Below are positions 24,601 through 33,870 of a stretch of DNA of 64,000 bases, one piece after another (within the stretch, counting starts at the first letter, position 1; every line of letters begins with the position of its first letter). Below the pieces are notes generated by a model. It was given only the letters and a program-made list of their open reading frames with translations. It was not told where the DNA came from and made no database searches. Source of the DNA: Phoronis australis (Eukaryota > Phoronida > Phoronidae); NCBI GenBank assembly GCA_002633005.1, contig NMRA01000336.1, positions 201,329 to 265,328 of the forward strand, read 5' to 3'. A program made the translations under genes and the position numbers.

Positions 24601-25192
24601 GGGAAGTGCTAAGTTTGGAGAGAAAGGATCAAAGTCAAAATCTTGTGAATGCAGGTTCTCCGATGGAGCATTCATGGAGGCAAAGCTGAAGGGGTCATAT
24701 GGATCATTTTGGATAACCAGAGCATGGGTACCAGTGTTCTTGGTAGCAACCTCCTCTACAGCCGCCATTTCATCTAAAAAGAACATTATGCAGTAACATT
24801 AAACAATTAGTGAGTGATCTAAATTCAAACCCATATTATCCTAAACTCAACTTGGCTTGGGATTAGGTGCATGTGCAGGTCGCAATACAAGATAATTTGA
24901 GAAAGAAATTCGCTGTAGAACATTGAGCTCTTACTGCCTCCAAATAAAGCCGTGAAGATGCAGAACATTTGCATAAATGTTTTTGTATTTTCAAACCCTA
25001 TTCAAAAGTTATTGATGTGGTCCAGTTTTGTTTCTAGTTCTGACAGGCAACAATGGAAAAAGCACATCTTTGAATGGCTTATGAGTGGCATGATAACAAC
25101 ACCCTTTCCCAAACCAAAGCACTTCACAAAGCCAAATCACTAGATTTCCACTGCATATCTGCATGTTATACCCTCTTACCTGATATGTTCAT
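5403..25192 (-). CDS. MAP2/MAP4/tau-family microtubule-associated protein (whole gene, 14 coding exons)
   Basis: Cytoskeletal protein that would bind and stabilise microtubules through C-terminal tubulin-binding repeats while an acidic N-terminal projection domain extends from the filament. Assembled by eye from 14 exons, all joined in phase, giving about 1,275 residues: 1-5 start exon; 6-501 acidic projection domain with DPF (31, 53) and NPF (92, 147, 180) motifs; 503-517 acidic linker; 518-582 Pro/Ser/Lys-rich region with KTPSPRK; 583-853 nine repeats ending in (P)GGG and carrying K/R-x-GS motifs; 854-870 a degenerate tenth repeat; then an unrecognised basic tail. KxGS sites are known MARK/PAR-1 targets in tau. 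Vertebrate members have three to five repeats, so nine or more is a large expansion. 5' UTR exons and promoter are not identified. Family assignment is very secure; exon borders are inferred from splice signals and phase. Confidence 0.93.
6672..7597 (-). other. MAP gene intron 13
   Basis: Non-coding, 926 bp. It contains the MITE at 7262-7361 and otherwise AT-rich sequence. Confidence 0.7.
7262..7361. mobile_element. hairpin MITE with TA ends, copy 1
   Basis: About 96 bp between two TA dinucleotides, almost entirely an imperfect inverted repeat. The left arm is GTCACTT, GGGAGTCC, then TTTTGAGAACCAGTTT; the right arm is the complement, AAACTGATTCTCAAAATG then GGATTCC. No coding capacity. A second copy is at 21418-21517. 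TA flanks and palindromic form suggest a Tc1/mariner-type non-autonomous element (inference). Confidence 0.8.
7598..7687 (-). CDS. MAP gene exon 13, repeat 9 (W class)
   Basis: 90 nt, phase 0-0, acceptor CTTCAG, donor GTAACA. Encodes IENIKLDWKAESKVGS and NHVPGGGEKK. The last complete repeat. Confidence 0.95.
8060..8149 (-). CDS. MAP gene exon 12, repeat 8 (W class)
   Basis: 90 nt, phase 0-0, donor GTAATG. Encodes IENRKLEWKAEPRVGS and HIPGGGDKK. Exon and flanking intron edges resemble those of repeat 7, as expected of tandem exon duplication. Confidence 0.95.
8150..9839 (-). other. MAP gene intron 11, with degenerate repeats
   Basis: Non-coding. The phrase TGCCAAATTT..TGAAGATC and close variants recur near 8812, 9240 and 9557, suggesting an old, partly tandem repeat family. 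No coding exon seen between the two W-class repeat exons. Confidence 0.5.
9840..9929 (-). CDS. MAP gene exon 11, repeat 7 (W class)
   Basis: 90 nt, phase 0-0, donor GTAACA. Encodes IENKKLEWKAEARIGS and HTPGGGDKK. Most similar to repeat 8. The KxGS motif reads RIGS here. Confidence 0.95.
10282..10377 (-). CDS. MAP gene exon 10, repeat 6 (F class)
   Basis: 96 nt, phase 0-0, acceptor ending TGCAG, donor GTATGT. Encodes IETHKLDFKEKAQAKCGS and IHHMPGGGNTV. The third and last F-class repeat. Confidence 0.95.
10378..12537 (-). other. MAP gene intron 9
   Basis: Largely filled by the nested duplication described at 10690-12352. No coding exon recognised. Confidence 0.6.
10690..12352. repeat. roughly 1.1-kb nested direct duplication
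   Basis: Sequence from about 10690 recurs from about 11838: GGCGGATCTGGCGCA against TGCGGATCTGACGCA, then GAATTTTTGCATGTG, TTTCTCAGACTT, GGCTTTCAGAAGAT and CAAGACTGTAGCC in the same order in both. Inside copy 1 the CAAGACTGTAGCC..CATCATC..TCTTTTC unit is itself duplicated (about 11083 and 11231), so that unit occurs three times in all (third near 12187), each with a CATCATC microsatellite. It reads as a decayed non-coding repeat. Confidence 0.8.
12538..12633 (-). CDS. MAP gene exon 9, repeat 5 (F class)
   Basis: 96 nt, phase 0-0, acceptor ending ACAG, donor GTAAAC. Encodes IETRKLDFNEKAQPKCGS and INHTPGGGNKM. Almost identical in design to repeats 4 and 6, which suggests recent tandem exon duplication within the F block. 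Confidence 0.95.
12634..13689 (-). other. MAP gene intron 8
   Basis: 1,056 bp without a recognised exon or clear repeat. Confidence 0.5.
13690..13785 (-). CDS. MAP gene exon 8, repeat 4 (F class)
   Basis: 96 nt, acceptor ending GCAG, donor GTAAGTATT, phase 0-0. Encodes IESHKLDFKERAQPKCGS and LHHTPGGGDKV. Very close to vertebrate MAP2/MAP4/tau repeats (KIES.KL.F.E.AQ.K.GS..N..H.PGGG). The Cys sits where tau has Cys291/Cys322. Confidence 0.95.
13786..15695 (-). other. MAP gene intron 7
   Basis: 1.9 kb, non-coding. Notable only for the perfect palindrome at 15517-15552 and imperfect short inverted sequences just after it (AGGTCACC, GGGTGAC). Confidence 0.5.
15517..15552. repeat. perfect 16-bp palindrome
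   Basis: Two 16-base arms, AATATGTAGAAAACAA and its exact complement, separated by GCTA. It would form a stable hairpin or cruciform. It lies inside MAP gene intron 7. Confidence 0.9.
15696..15785 (-). CDS. MAP gene exon 7, repeat 3 (W class)
   Basis: 90 nt, acceptor CTTATAG, donor GTAAGT, phase 0 at both ends. Encodes IETRKLEWKVESKVGS, then a spacer and HVPGGGDVK. The Trp after KLE marks the W class, otherwise found in repeats 7-9, although this exon sits before the F-class block. Confidence 0.92.
16380..17290. repeat. tandem duplication, about 405-bp unit with six CCTAG motifs
   Basis: Two copies of a unit of about 405 bp: GGCCACCTAGAGGCC then TTTTTACTGTTTTCGAGTC near 16530 matches a near-identical run near 16938, and GGCACCTCCTAGTGGC (16677) matches GGCACCTCCTACTGG (17092). 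Within each unit a motif of the form CTCC-TAG-TGGC recurs about every 114-156 bases: 16529, 16677, 16822, 16936, 17092, 17218. The short ORFs here are incidental. Confidence 0.85.
18180..18570. repeat. tandem repeat, about 137-bp unit
   Basis: Three degenerate copies, each with ACCAAGTTTGAGGA or a variant (near 18235, 18370, 18508), then ATTC..AGC/GTATTC, TATTGA and CAACA/CAAGA. Between copies is TGTGACCTTGACCTTTGACCTT (18438-18459) or a decayed version. This belongs to a repeat type that I recall as common in marine invertebrate genomes. Confidence 0.75.
19287..19385 (-). CDS. MAP gene exon 6, repeat 2 (GC donor)
   Basis: 99 nt, acceptor TATTTAG, encoding a 33-residue unit that starts VKIESRKLDY and ends KVNHVPGGGDKK, with a KLGS phosphorylation-type motif. 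No GT donor is available at the right phase. The exon ends AAG|GCAAGA, which fits the known GC-AG intron class. This makes it the one non-canonical splice site in the gene and a candidate for regulated splicing. Confidence 0.85.
19386..20643 (-). other. MAP gene intron 5
   Basis: 1.26 kb. A short ORF at 19429-19698 is not recognisable. No clear repeat. Confidence 0.5.
20644..20759 (-). CDS. MAP gene exon 5, repeat 1 (degenerate)
   Basis: 116 nt, acceptor TTGCAG, strong donor GTAAGT. Starts with PRPATAMSTS and then the first tubulin-binding repeat, IKNVSSKINSFQNVNHTP followed by RGGN. It matches the V-x-S-K-I-x-S-x-x-N-x-x-H-x-P frame of tau repeat 1, but the usual PGGG is PRGG and KIGS is KINS, so this repeat may bind weakly. 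Confidence 0.88.
21037..21181 (-). CDS. MAP gene exon 4, Pro/Ser/Lys-rich region
   Basis: 145 nt, acceptor CAATCAG, donor GTAAGA. Encodes a basic Pro/Ser/Thr-rich stretch with KTPSRVKS, SPRIESS and KKTPSPRKAESP, like the proline-rich region that precedes the repeats in tau and MAP2 and assists microtubule binding. The S/TP sites are potential targets of proline-directed kinases. One base (A) is left over and joins GT of the next exon to make Ser. Confidence 0.88.
21418..21517. mobile_element. hairpin MITE with TA ends, copy 2
   Basis: The same family as 7262-7361. Ends GTCACTT and AAGTGAC are perfect inverted copies between TA dinucleotides, and the arms TTTAAGAACCAGTT and AAACTGGTTCTCAAAATG pair imperfectly. 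It sits in MAP intron 3, with its right end 12 bases from exon 3, almost touching that exon's splice donor. Confidence 0.85.
21530..21576 (-). CDS. MAP gene exon 3, short acidic linker
   Basis: 47 nt encoding VSLDSGVEEEKDLKK after the shared Asp. Acceptor TTTCAG, donor GTAATT. It restores phase 0 for exon 4; skipping it would break the frame, which supports the model. A MITE (21418-21517) ends 12 bases from the donor edge of this exon, inside the intron. Confidence 0.75.
21577..23282 (-). other. MAP gene intron 2
   Basis: 1.7 kb between the projection-domain exon and the linker exon. Short ORFs at 21799-22053 and 22267-22518 show nothing recognisable. No exon or repeat identified. Confidence 0.5.
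23283..24773 (-). CDS. MAP gene exon 2, acidic projection domain
   Basis: 1,491 nt encoding residues 6-501. Entered through the acceptor TTTTTAG. The donor is the weak AAG|GTGGAA, chosen because it leaves one base (G) that joins the AT of exon 3. Read-through would add a few codons and stop at 23263, so a short isoform without repeats is possible. The product is Ser/Glu/Pro-rich and acidic, without globular character. Near its start are DPYDPF, FDFDPF, DDLLLDF and three NPF tripeptides; a proline patch EPPPLEPP follows, and the last 70 residues become Lys/Ser-rich with SPRTRS and SPRKK. I see no repeat or known domain. Large single-exon projection domains are typical of MAP2 and MAP4. Confidence 0.9.
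25180..25192 (-). CDS. MAP gene coding exon 1 (start codon)
   Basis: Thirteen coding bases: ATG AAC ATA TCA G, then the donor GTAAGA. The single overhanging G joins the AT of the next exon to make Asp, giving M-N-I-S-D-E-M. The start is chosen because this ATG is followed at once by a good donor whose phase fits the large exon. The upstream extent of this exon (5' UTR) is unknown. Translation could alternatively begin at Met7 in the next exon. Confidence 0.7.
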
Positions 25193-27164
25193 GGCGACTT
25201 TGAGTGTAGCAGCAATTCAAACTGAAATATTGATTGGCGCTTAACTCTTATTTGCTTTTATTACCACCACCAAGAATGGCGCTTCATCTTTTTAAGAACA
25301 ATGAACGCAAAACGAGTACCGGTAATCTGCTTTGTCTCTTTTACGGTGATTACATTCAGATATCAAATTTTAATTCAAATTCAGAAAGTGTGAAACAAAA
25401 GTCAAACATTTTGCACATCATCAAATGTGAGACAAAAGAGTCTTCACATTTTTATTTTAAAGTCTATAACAATTTACACACTGATATCTACAACGCCCGT
25501 ATGCAGCAACCAATGAATTCAATCTTTTTTCAAGACATCTATTTGTAATATTGACTTTTTAGGAAGAGCTGCTATTTAACCTTTAGGCAGTTATTACACA
25601 GAACCACAATTTCCCACATCTATGCAATCATCTGATACTGGTGGCATGCTGTATGAATTATGCACAATTAGCCAGACAGTGACATATCATACAAAGAACT
25701 GACTCTCTGTGCACAGCACACGAGCCGCATCGTAAAAAATCCATAACTAGGGCACTTAAGTGAAAAGGATCCTTTTAACTCAGTGGCAATACTTCAGGGC
25801 ATTAAAAATGTGTAGAGGATAGTAAAAGGACAAAATTGTTCAGCAAAATTAATGGCTGGATGCATGGTGTACAATGCAATTTCAACAAGACATCGAGATA
25901 GAAAAAATTACATTCAGTGTTTTCTATTTTGGCAGTTTCATCTTCACATTTTGTTGAATTTAAAGGATATTATCATTTTTAAAACTAAAATGCAACTTTG
26001 TTATTGCTGTCGGAAGACTTTTTGAAGTCATTAGCTCTGGCTAGAGCTATCAAAATAAAACCAATCTGTGTTTTGTGATTTTATTACAAATTGCCAATTC
26101 TCGCTGTTGTCTGAAATCAAGGCTGGAGACTTCACCAGATAAAGACGCATAAAATACTCTGCCATATACTGAGTGTAATGAACCTCAGCCAGCAAAGCAT
26201 TTGGCTGTAACACAGGAGTTTTACTGGTTTGATCCCATCCTCATATTGACCTCAAAAAGCAAATTCTCTTGCCATTAACATCATTTTAAAAACAGGTGAA
26301 TACAATGCCCAATTACTATCAATATATCACATTCATTAATTTTACTGTTCTCAAAACTAAGATTTGATCAAGTCCTTAATTAAACATAATTGGTCAGACA
26401 ATGAAAAAAACATTTCAACCTGTACACTGTCAGTACATAGACTTTGCCAGGACTGAAAAGCCAGACAACCACGAAAGAAAACAGGTTGTTATCATAAATA
26501 ACTAGCTGCAAAGGAACTTAAAGGCAACTGGCAAATCATGTTCAGTTAATGAACAGTAATTAACTTGGGCAGTGTCAAGGGTTGTCCCAATACCTTGTGA
26601 TTATAAATCTACCCTGGGCCAAGACCTTGATAAATGAAGTCTAGCTTGATCAATTAACCAAATTCTGGCCAGTGTTGTTTTAATGTTTAATCTTATCTTG
26701 TATGAGCCACAATTTAGTACAGTTATAATCATAAAGCACAAAGTTGCTCTCATCAACAGCACAATCCTGAGACAAGAGTTTTCCCCATAGTAAGATTTCA
26801 CACTTGATACTGAACATGTCACTAAGCTACTTATGTACACAGGAATGCAGGGGGTATGTTATTACCTGGCCCCATAGGGTAAATATCCCAGTTATATCAG
26901 GAATCTACATAATGCCTGATGTCATCATTAAGTGTAACTGGTTCGCATTTTAAGACACGTACTTACACTTAAACACCACAACTAAAACTAACATGTTACT
27001 TCCGAAACAGTTTCTAAAAATATCCATACCATGACAAAAATCCTGTTAGAGGGTTGTTCAAAACACTAGAAGATCAACAACACCAATGACATATGCCAAA
27101 GTGTACACACTTTCCCACAACAGTTTGTTGCACATGATTCAATGTTTTAAGTTAACACTTGGGA

Positions 27165-27290
27165 TATCAAGAAACAAAGACAGATGTTCATTAGAGATCA
27201 CTAGGTTCAGCATTTCTAGAAACATATTTAGATGTTCATTAGAAATCACTACATTCATGATTTTTAGAAACAGATTTAGATAGAATCATT
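27165..27290. repeat. 48-bp tandem repeat, about 2.5 copies
   Basis: The units AGATGTTCATTAGAGATCACT and AGATGTTCATTAGAAATCACT start exactly 48 bases apart (27182, 27230), followed by a partial third copy at 27278 and a partial leading copy. Since 48 is a multiple of three, a frame through it gives a 16-residue repeat, but nothing else supports coding. Confidence 0.8.
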
Positions 27291-30200
27291 AAAAAATATG
27301 TGACAATACAATGTGCAAAGGAATAAACGTCACAATAATATGCAAAGAAACTCACAGATCATTCCACAGTGTTGCCAGATGAATGTCTAGTCCCTGAACC
27401 TTAATTACACACTGTTTCATGAAAAAGGCACATGACCTTTTCACATACTCACAATGGCAATTTATGGAGGATAAGCTTACAATCCATTTCAAGAGAATGG
27501 AGCAGTGTGAATATCAGGTATTATTCTCCACAGCACCAGTTAGGAGACGAACAATAAATTATGACAAGAAGGGGGAAATAAATCAACAACAGTCACCTTG
27601 TAAACCAAGCTTGGTTTCAGAATCAGCCATGCGATGCGATGCAAGTATGATCCAAATAGCCTCCTGATAAGGTCTCAGAACGCTCAGCCACCGAGCAAGC
27701 AAAAAATTGTCCTTTTTGTAGTAGCACCTGGTGAAATTGGCCAGGATTTGGTTTCAATGAGACTTCTGTTGCCACTGACCAAGACACCTTCCTTTCACAC
27801 AATGACCCTATGAAAGAGAATATTAGATATTGACATTGATTTGTGAGGCTCTTAACGGGCATCAAGCATCATTGCAGCACATTAAATAAGACACTATACT
27901 ACCAGCATGAAAATCAATGGTAAGTTTTGCAGTGGCATATGGCTGAAATGGCTGCATGGTAAAATAACACAATGAGAATGTTTGCAAAACTTAACACATT
28001 CAGTCAACACACTTATCAGCCAAACTCCAATGATTATGTTGAATGAATTAACATTATTTAACATTTGTGGTAAACATTGTTTCACAAGTAAGAAAACTTG
28101 TCCTTTGTAGTGTACAGTCCTGTCCACACACAGCCTACTCAAAAACAACTTGCGCTAGTGCCGCAACTTCACCCCACTTTTGAGTGGAGCAGCCACACTC
28201 ACACACTTATATACCATAACTGAGGTAATGCATAAGTTGTCGCTCTGTGCGTGATAATAAACAGCTGATGTGAATACAAGGCGCAAAAGAAGGACTTAAA
28301 GTGCCGCAAGTTATCTTAGAGCAAGTTACCCCACCTCGAAAAGGTGGAGTAAGTTGTCCCAAGTAGGGCATGTCACACTAGTTAAAAAAAACATCCACAC
28401 AGCCACTAAACCTGACAAACATTCCAGAAGTAACTTGTTCTTGGGTAAGTCTGTGAAGCCCGCTGACCATTTACTGTCCACCATAGGCTTATCGTTATGT
28501 GCAAATTATGGCCCATGCAACTTTTCACTTTTAAATTTTCAAAATAGTTAATTAGTTAAATTGAATTCATGGCAAGGTCCACCTTTTTGTAATGGACAGT
28601 ATCACTCACACAACATTTAATTACCTCCTCCTAGGGTTTACTAAAGCACAGTACAGGAAAAAGTAATCAGACAAAATACCATTTCCCAGTCATTATGGCT
28701 TATTATGTTTACAGCAAAAAGGACAGGTTATGACCACTAAAGTGGCAAAATTCTAATTAAAGAACACCTTTCCTATTAAGATCCCTTCATTCTCAGTCAT
28801 GAGGGAAGGGTATTCTGATGATTAATTCAGCTTTCGCCCAGCCATCATGACAGGAATTCAGCACCATTTTGTCTGAATATTTTTGTTATGGACTGTATGT
28901 CACATACTGGCAGTTCCTGATTGCCGATAATTTTTTAGGTCTTAATACACGCATTTAGCAAAATATAACAAATGTATTTAAGGAAATGTCAAGAACTTGA
29001 AAACTGAAAAGCACTGCTGCATACCTTATTTGGAAATAATTAAGAAAATGGATTTAATTGTCAGCCATAGTGAGTACTGCAAAACAGAAAATTTCGTGGT
29101 GCTTTATTTGGACATCAGTTGGTTTTCAATTAATTTTAATCGATGACCATAGCACTCAATTCCCTCAAGTTCATATTTGTTTAGGAATCAAAGTTTGTAA
29201 AACATCCTAATTAGAAATTATACAGTTGCCCTAGGACGAAATCAGACAGACCAGGTATACACACGATTGTTAGCCTCCTCGTTGCAGTTACCATCTTATA
29301 TATAAGACCAGAAAAAAATGCATTTCCCAGTGGATTCAAAGCTTCAGTGTTGCCGAAGCTTCGGTCAATGGGAAAACAGCGCAAGTTAACTCTGAAGTAA
29401 AGAGATCGACTTAACAGGGAAGCGTTGAGCAACATTTCGCTACAATGGAAACACTTAACTTCAATGCTGTCGGAGTTATCGGCAAGGGTCAATGACTGCG
29501 TTTGGCAACAGCAGGCAGTGACTGCTTACTATTTGTTAATATTTTGGTCTAGTAATTATTATTCTGGCAGTATAAGCATTCTGTTTCAATTTACCCAATG
29601 TATTTGCTGGAGTCTTTTTTACATTAAACAAAACCACTGAATGTGTAGTGTACGTATACCACGGAATGACGCCATTGTTTGGATCAGCTGTCAGTATGGT
29701 CAAGAGTCAATTTTTTTAATATCAATTTCTTGTACATCATCATAGTCCCAATGTGGCAACCATCGGCTGCCTTGTGAAGTTGACGTTCTAGTTTCCACTT
29801 GAGAAGAGGGAGAGGTCCTTGCCATTTTAGATGGCAAGCAGTCAAAAGCACCAAGGCATATGACTGCCACAAATATTAGCGCCGCCTTGTGATAATTTCC
29901 CTGAACAGTAACTCCAAAGCTGATGGGAACACTAACCCTTAACTTTGCGGTTAACAATATTTAACATCGAAGCTTTGCTGGTAACAAAAGGGTGAACTGT
30001 GTGGGAAAGGGCTCCAGACAAAGTTGGATCTGGTCTTCACCCCCCTCACATTTTGAGATCTGTGCTATCTTACTACAATTAATGCTGACCTGCATCAATA
30101 TCAGCCCATGACTCTTGTGTTTTCTGTCATAAAACCTGCTCAAAGACACATTCAACAAGGTTAAGCAACACTGAAATTCAAGGATTTGCCAAGTGATGAA

Positions 30201-31227
30201 TAAAAACATAAAAATGCCAATCATTTTGCTCGTCCCAGGTTGATTATTCTTCTTGAAAAAGTGATTAACTAAAAACATACTGCACCACCAACTCGATTTT
30301 CAAACAACACATACCCGCCCCAGCTACGGTGTTCTGGAATAAAATACTTAATATGTAAATGAAGTCATTTCAGCAAATCCTTGCCGTATTGTACTGGGTA
30401 TCAATACAGAAATAAAGTATTTTAAGGAAAGTGGGGAAAGTATAGAGTGAATACACAACATTGTAGAATTCTTTCTCAAAATGAAAACAGACACGGTCAC
30501 ATTGTCTAACTTCGAAGCCTTAGTTTTCTTACTTCACAATTAAAAGACATTTGTTTTGGGATGATCCTATTGGCCTATGGATCATTTGAGGCTGTGGACC
30601 AAACAATCTAGAAAGATACATGCTGGATTAGAACTACAATGAACAAAGCACCTTTGTCAGTTCATCAGTTAATAGTATATGGCATAAATTAACTGCTTTG
30701 CTGTTGCTGAATATTGCAATATTGAAAACACCTATTAACTGCAGGATAATTCAATGTACTCTTTATTGCTCATAAAACAATTCCAAGTCATTCATATTAC
30801 GACTTTGAATATGGTATTGATTTAATACTGTTCAGAGAACTGAGCTGATAACAAAGAAAACTCGTCAAACAAAGGAACAAAGATGCTTCTGGTCTATACA
30901 GATTAATCCAAGTTCAATGGTAATCACGGTTTTTTTCTGAATTTTTTTGGCCAAGTCTGACATTGGCTTAGTTTCTTTTAGCCTTTGCTTGTTTATTTGT
31001 AGCTGGACACAAGTCAAACTTGTCATTCCATTTATATGTCAACATGTTCATAACTCATTAATTACTATTTCCCAACAAGCATTTGGTGGGTAATTGTTGT
31101 GGGTTGAAAAGCAGATGGAACAGCTGGCACTTGACATTGCACCTTTTAGCGAACAATCCTGAGACTTTACACACTCAGGTCTCATCATAGCTGATGTCTA
31201 CGTAAATCACTGCCATCGGCAATATTG

Positions 31228-31330
31228 CCCCCCCCCCCCCCCNGTTCATTACTGAAGTAAGAAGTGATTTTTGAGTTTGCAAAGCAGTGACAGTTCATTA
31301 TTCCTCAAGACCATGCTCGGAGGGGGGGGG
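31228..31330. other. poly-C and poly-G tracts with one unresolved base
   Basis: A run of C ends in N at 31243, and a run of G starts near 31321. The N marks an unresolved homopolymer length. The sequence between has no coding signal. Confidence 0.8.
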
Positions 31331-32022
31331 GGCATAAACTAACAGTGACAAGCCACAGAGCCTGGTCTAGAACAACACTTCATTTGGCTAAGCCCAAAGA
31401 TCACCACCAATTTGACAAAGAAAATTTTTGAGACCACTTTCATACAAGCAAGGTGTCTAAATCAAAAGTTGTTTTTGTGATGGAAGCTGGGTTTACAGCC
31501 ATTTTATATAAATGTTGAAAACTTTTCCAGGGAGCTTTTTAATTTACCCTTTAGAGCATTGTATTGATTTGAGCAAGGCTCCCCACTGAATGTTTTCATA
31601 CACACTGTGTGATTGACAACAATAATTTATTAAGGACAAATAGAAAGGGGTATAGCTTATTAGGATAAAAGAAATTACCAAAACATTTTAGATTTAGTAC
31701 CAACATCTTGTACTTAGACTGAACTGGGATTCAAAGAGAACTGAATAAGTAAACACCCCCAACCCCCCCTCGACTTAAATCATAGATTTGCAATTGCATG
31801 TTCCATTACAGCAAACCAGATCCTGGTTTAGGTTACGTATAAAACTAATTTTGATCCCTACCTAACAGTTCTACTTCAGTTCCTTTTCAGTCAGCATTTT
31901 TATGTGTCATTCGCCAATACTTCTGTACTTTATTCGTACATATAATTTGGTTTCTTCGCTTCCGGTTGCTGTTCGACGAAATACAGACGTTCATGAAAGC
32001 CTATTCATCTTGACTGGAGAGT

Positions 32023-32316
32023 GTGGGCAGACCTTGCCAGTCACCAGTCATTCTTCCCTCAACACATTGTCCAGACGACCCAGCGCCCTCGGACTTGGAT
32101 ATTTACTCGGACAGTTCCCACCAGGTCATCCTGATTGAGCTCACAATCCCGTGGGACAGTAGGGTGGAAGAGGCACACGAGCGAAAGAACTTGAAGTATG
32201 CAGACCTTAGGAATGACTGTCATGTTAACGGCTGGAGATGTTGGAGTTTTTTTGAAGAGAGTAAATTTTTATGGGGATATACTTCGCCCCTGTATGCCTG
32301 CGGCATTCAGGCCTAG
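32023..32316 (+). pseudogene. retroelement protein fragment
   Basis: An open stretch reads VILIELTIPWDSRVEEAHERK followed by KYADLR..C..NGWRCW. I recall this pattern (LTVPWE.R.EEA.ERK..KY..L...C...GW) from many repeated, uncharacterised proteins in invertebrate genomes, usually linked to retroelements. It sits between the candidate 5' LTR piece and the gag remnant and may be a separate insertion. Function unknown; attribution is from memory of the pattern. Confidence 0.4.
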
Positions 32317-32481
32317 ACCGGGTTGAGTTCCAATTTCAGTCCGTTCACAGCTTTGCACAACATAACAAGTTCATATTTCGTTCGTCCATTCACAGTTATT
32401 CCATGATCTATCTACCATCTCTTAAGTTGTGTTAACATTTTAAGCGTAAAATTCACCATAAGAACTCCAGTAAGATTTAGC

Positions 32482-33380
32482 GTGTGTAGCAGACTCGGGG
32501 CAAAACAAGAGCAATATGGCCGGTTTTGCCGACCTTCCGGTGACATCACATTGACTAACTTAGAAACACGCAAGTGGGCTACCGAACCATGCCCAATTAT
32601 AGCACCAAAGCCATCGTATTTGACTAAATGTGAAACTATTAAAAGTTTTGATAATTGGAAGAACAATATAACTTATTTCTTGTCACTCGACCCCAATTTT
32701 GTGGATTATACTTGGCAAAAAGCCAGAGTCCCTTTGAAGAGTTTAGTTGACGATACAGACGCTATACCTGAATCCCGGCGATGCACAGCCGGTCAGAAAC
32801 TAACCCACTTAAAATTCGTGTTAGGCCAACTGACCAATTATTGTCCGGTGATTGCCCGTATTGCTACTTTCAAACAATCTGCCTCACTTGTTGGTATATG
32901 GCAAACTATCAGAAGTCATTATGGCTTTCAGACATCTGGATGACATTTCATTGGTTTGTCTGATATTCGCCTCCCACCCGAGGAACGCCCAGTAAATCAT
33001 GTAATTTATCGAAGACAATTTGCTCAGCCCGGACAACACCATCCAGCGTCATGGCGAGCTTATCACAGACGTGGAAGAGATGTCTTCGACCTTAGAGAAT
33101 TTAGCAGTTCTCACTTGGTTACGCTTGATTCACCCAGGTTTACCTCATCTCGTCCAACAACATGGTCCTGAACTCCACAGTAAGTCACTTGCATCAATCA
33201 AACCGGAAATTTCGCAGGCACTCCAGCGAATTTGCTTGACGAGTTATAAACACTCGAAGATGCAAAGGTGTTGCGGGCTCTCCCTCGCAAGGCAACCTCA
33301 GTCCCTCGCCGAAGCCCAACAAAGCCAAGTCCACTGTGTAAACAGCCTCATCGCTCCCAGTTTGATCACTACTTGTCTCA
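32482..33380 (+). pseudogene. gag-like remnant of the Ty3/gypsy element
   Basis: First part (32482-32943, 153 residues) includes IKSFDNWKNNITYFLSLDPNF and IWQTIRSHYGFQTSG, the style of retrotransposon gag capsid regions. The same protein continues after breaks in another frame from 33020 (VEEMSSTLENLAVLTWLRLIHPGLP). At least one frame change and in-frame stops near 32943-33020. Not functional. Confidence 0.7.
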
Positions 33381-33870
33381 GTGTCCCTACCTACCCGCTA
33401 TTTTATGAAGGCCCGCTTCTCTGAGGTTGATGACCCCAGTCTCTCAGAGTGTCCTGGCGAGATTTGTGAAACCGAGGAGTCCCTAGCGAACCAAGTGCAC
33501 ATTATCCAGTCACCTTTCATTGACAATGTGTACCACTATCAACTGGTATGGCTTACTCTCGAATGTGGTGCTACAGGAAATATGATAGACGAATCTTGTG
33601 TGCGATCACTCGGTACACCTATCGTCCCCAACACACATTATGCTTTCCACGCTGATGGTGTCCCCCCACTCGATGTTGTCGGCGAAACCAAGATCACTTT
33701 CATGCTTAATTGATAGTCACAAATTGGTTTTCGAGGGCCTGGTCATTAAGACACTTGATGTAGACGTCCTTGCTGCTACTACATTTATGGTGAGAAACAA
33801 TACCTCAGTGCACCCAGCTAAGAAAGAGGGGATGTCGATGTTTATCGCTGTGATCACTCTACGTCTTTGA
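33381..33870 (+). pseudogene. retropepsin-type protease remnant
   Basis: EVDDPSLSECPGEICETEES is followed by LTLECGATGNMID, which aligns with the aspartic-protease active site of these elements (LTLDSGATGNMI). The catalytic Asp is replaced (ECG for DSG), so the enzyme is dead. It continues in a second frame after a stop at 33713 with VFEGLVIKTLDVDVLAAT.FM. Lies between gag and reverse transcriptase as expected. Confidence 0.75.

Larger units (their letters stand above)
25193..31963. other. upstream region of the MAP gene, no gene confirmed
   Basis: Should contain the 5' UTR exon(s), promoter and perhaps a long first intron of the MAP gene, but I cannot place them. It holds a 48-bp tandem repeat (27165-27290), short repeated hairpins (28150-28370), a possible exon (about 29700-29920, see findings) and C/G homopolymers with one undetermined base N at 31243. 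Confidence 0.4.
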
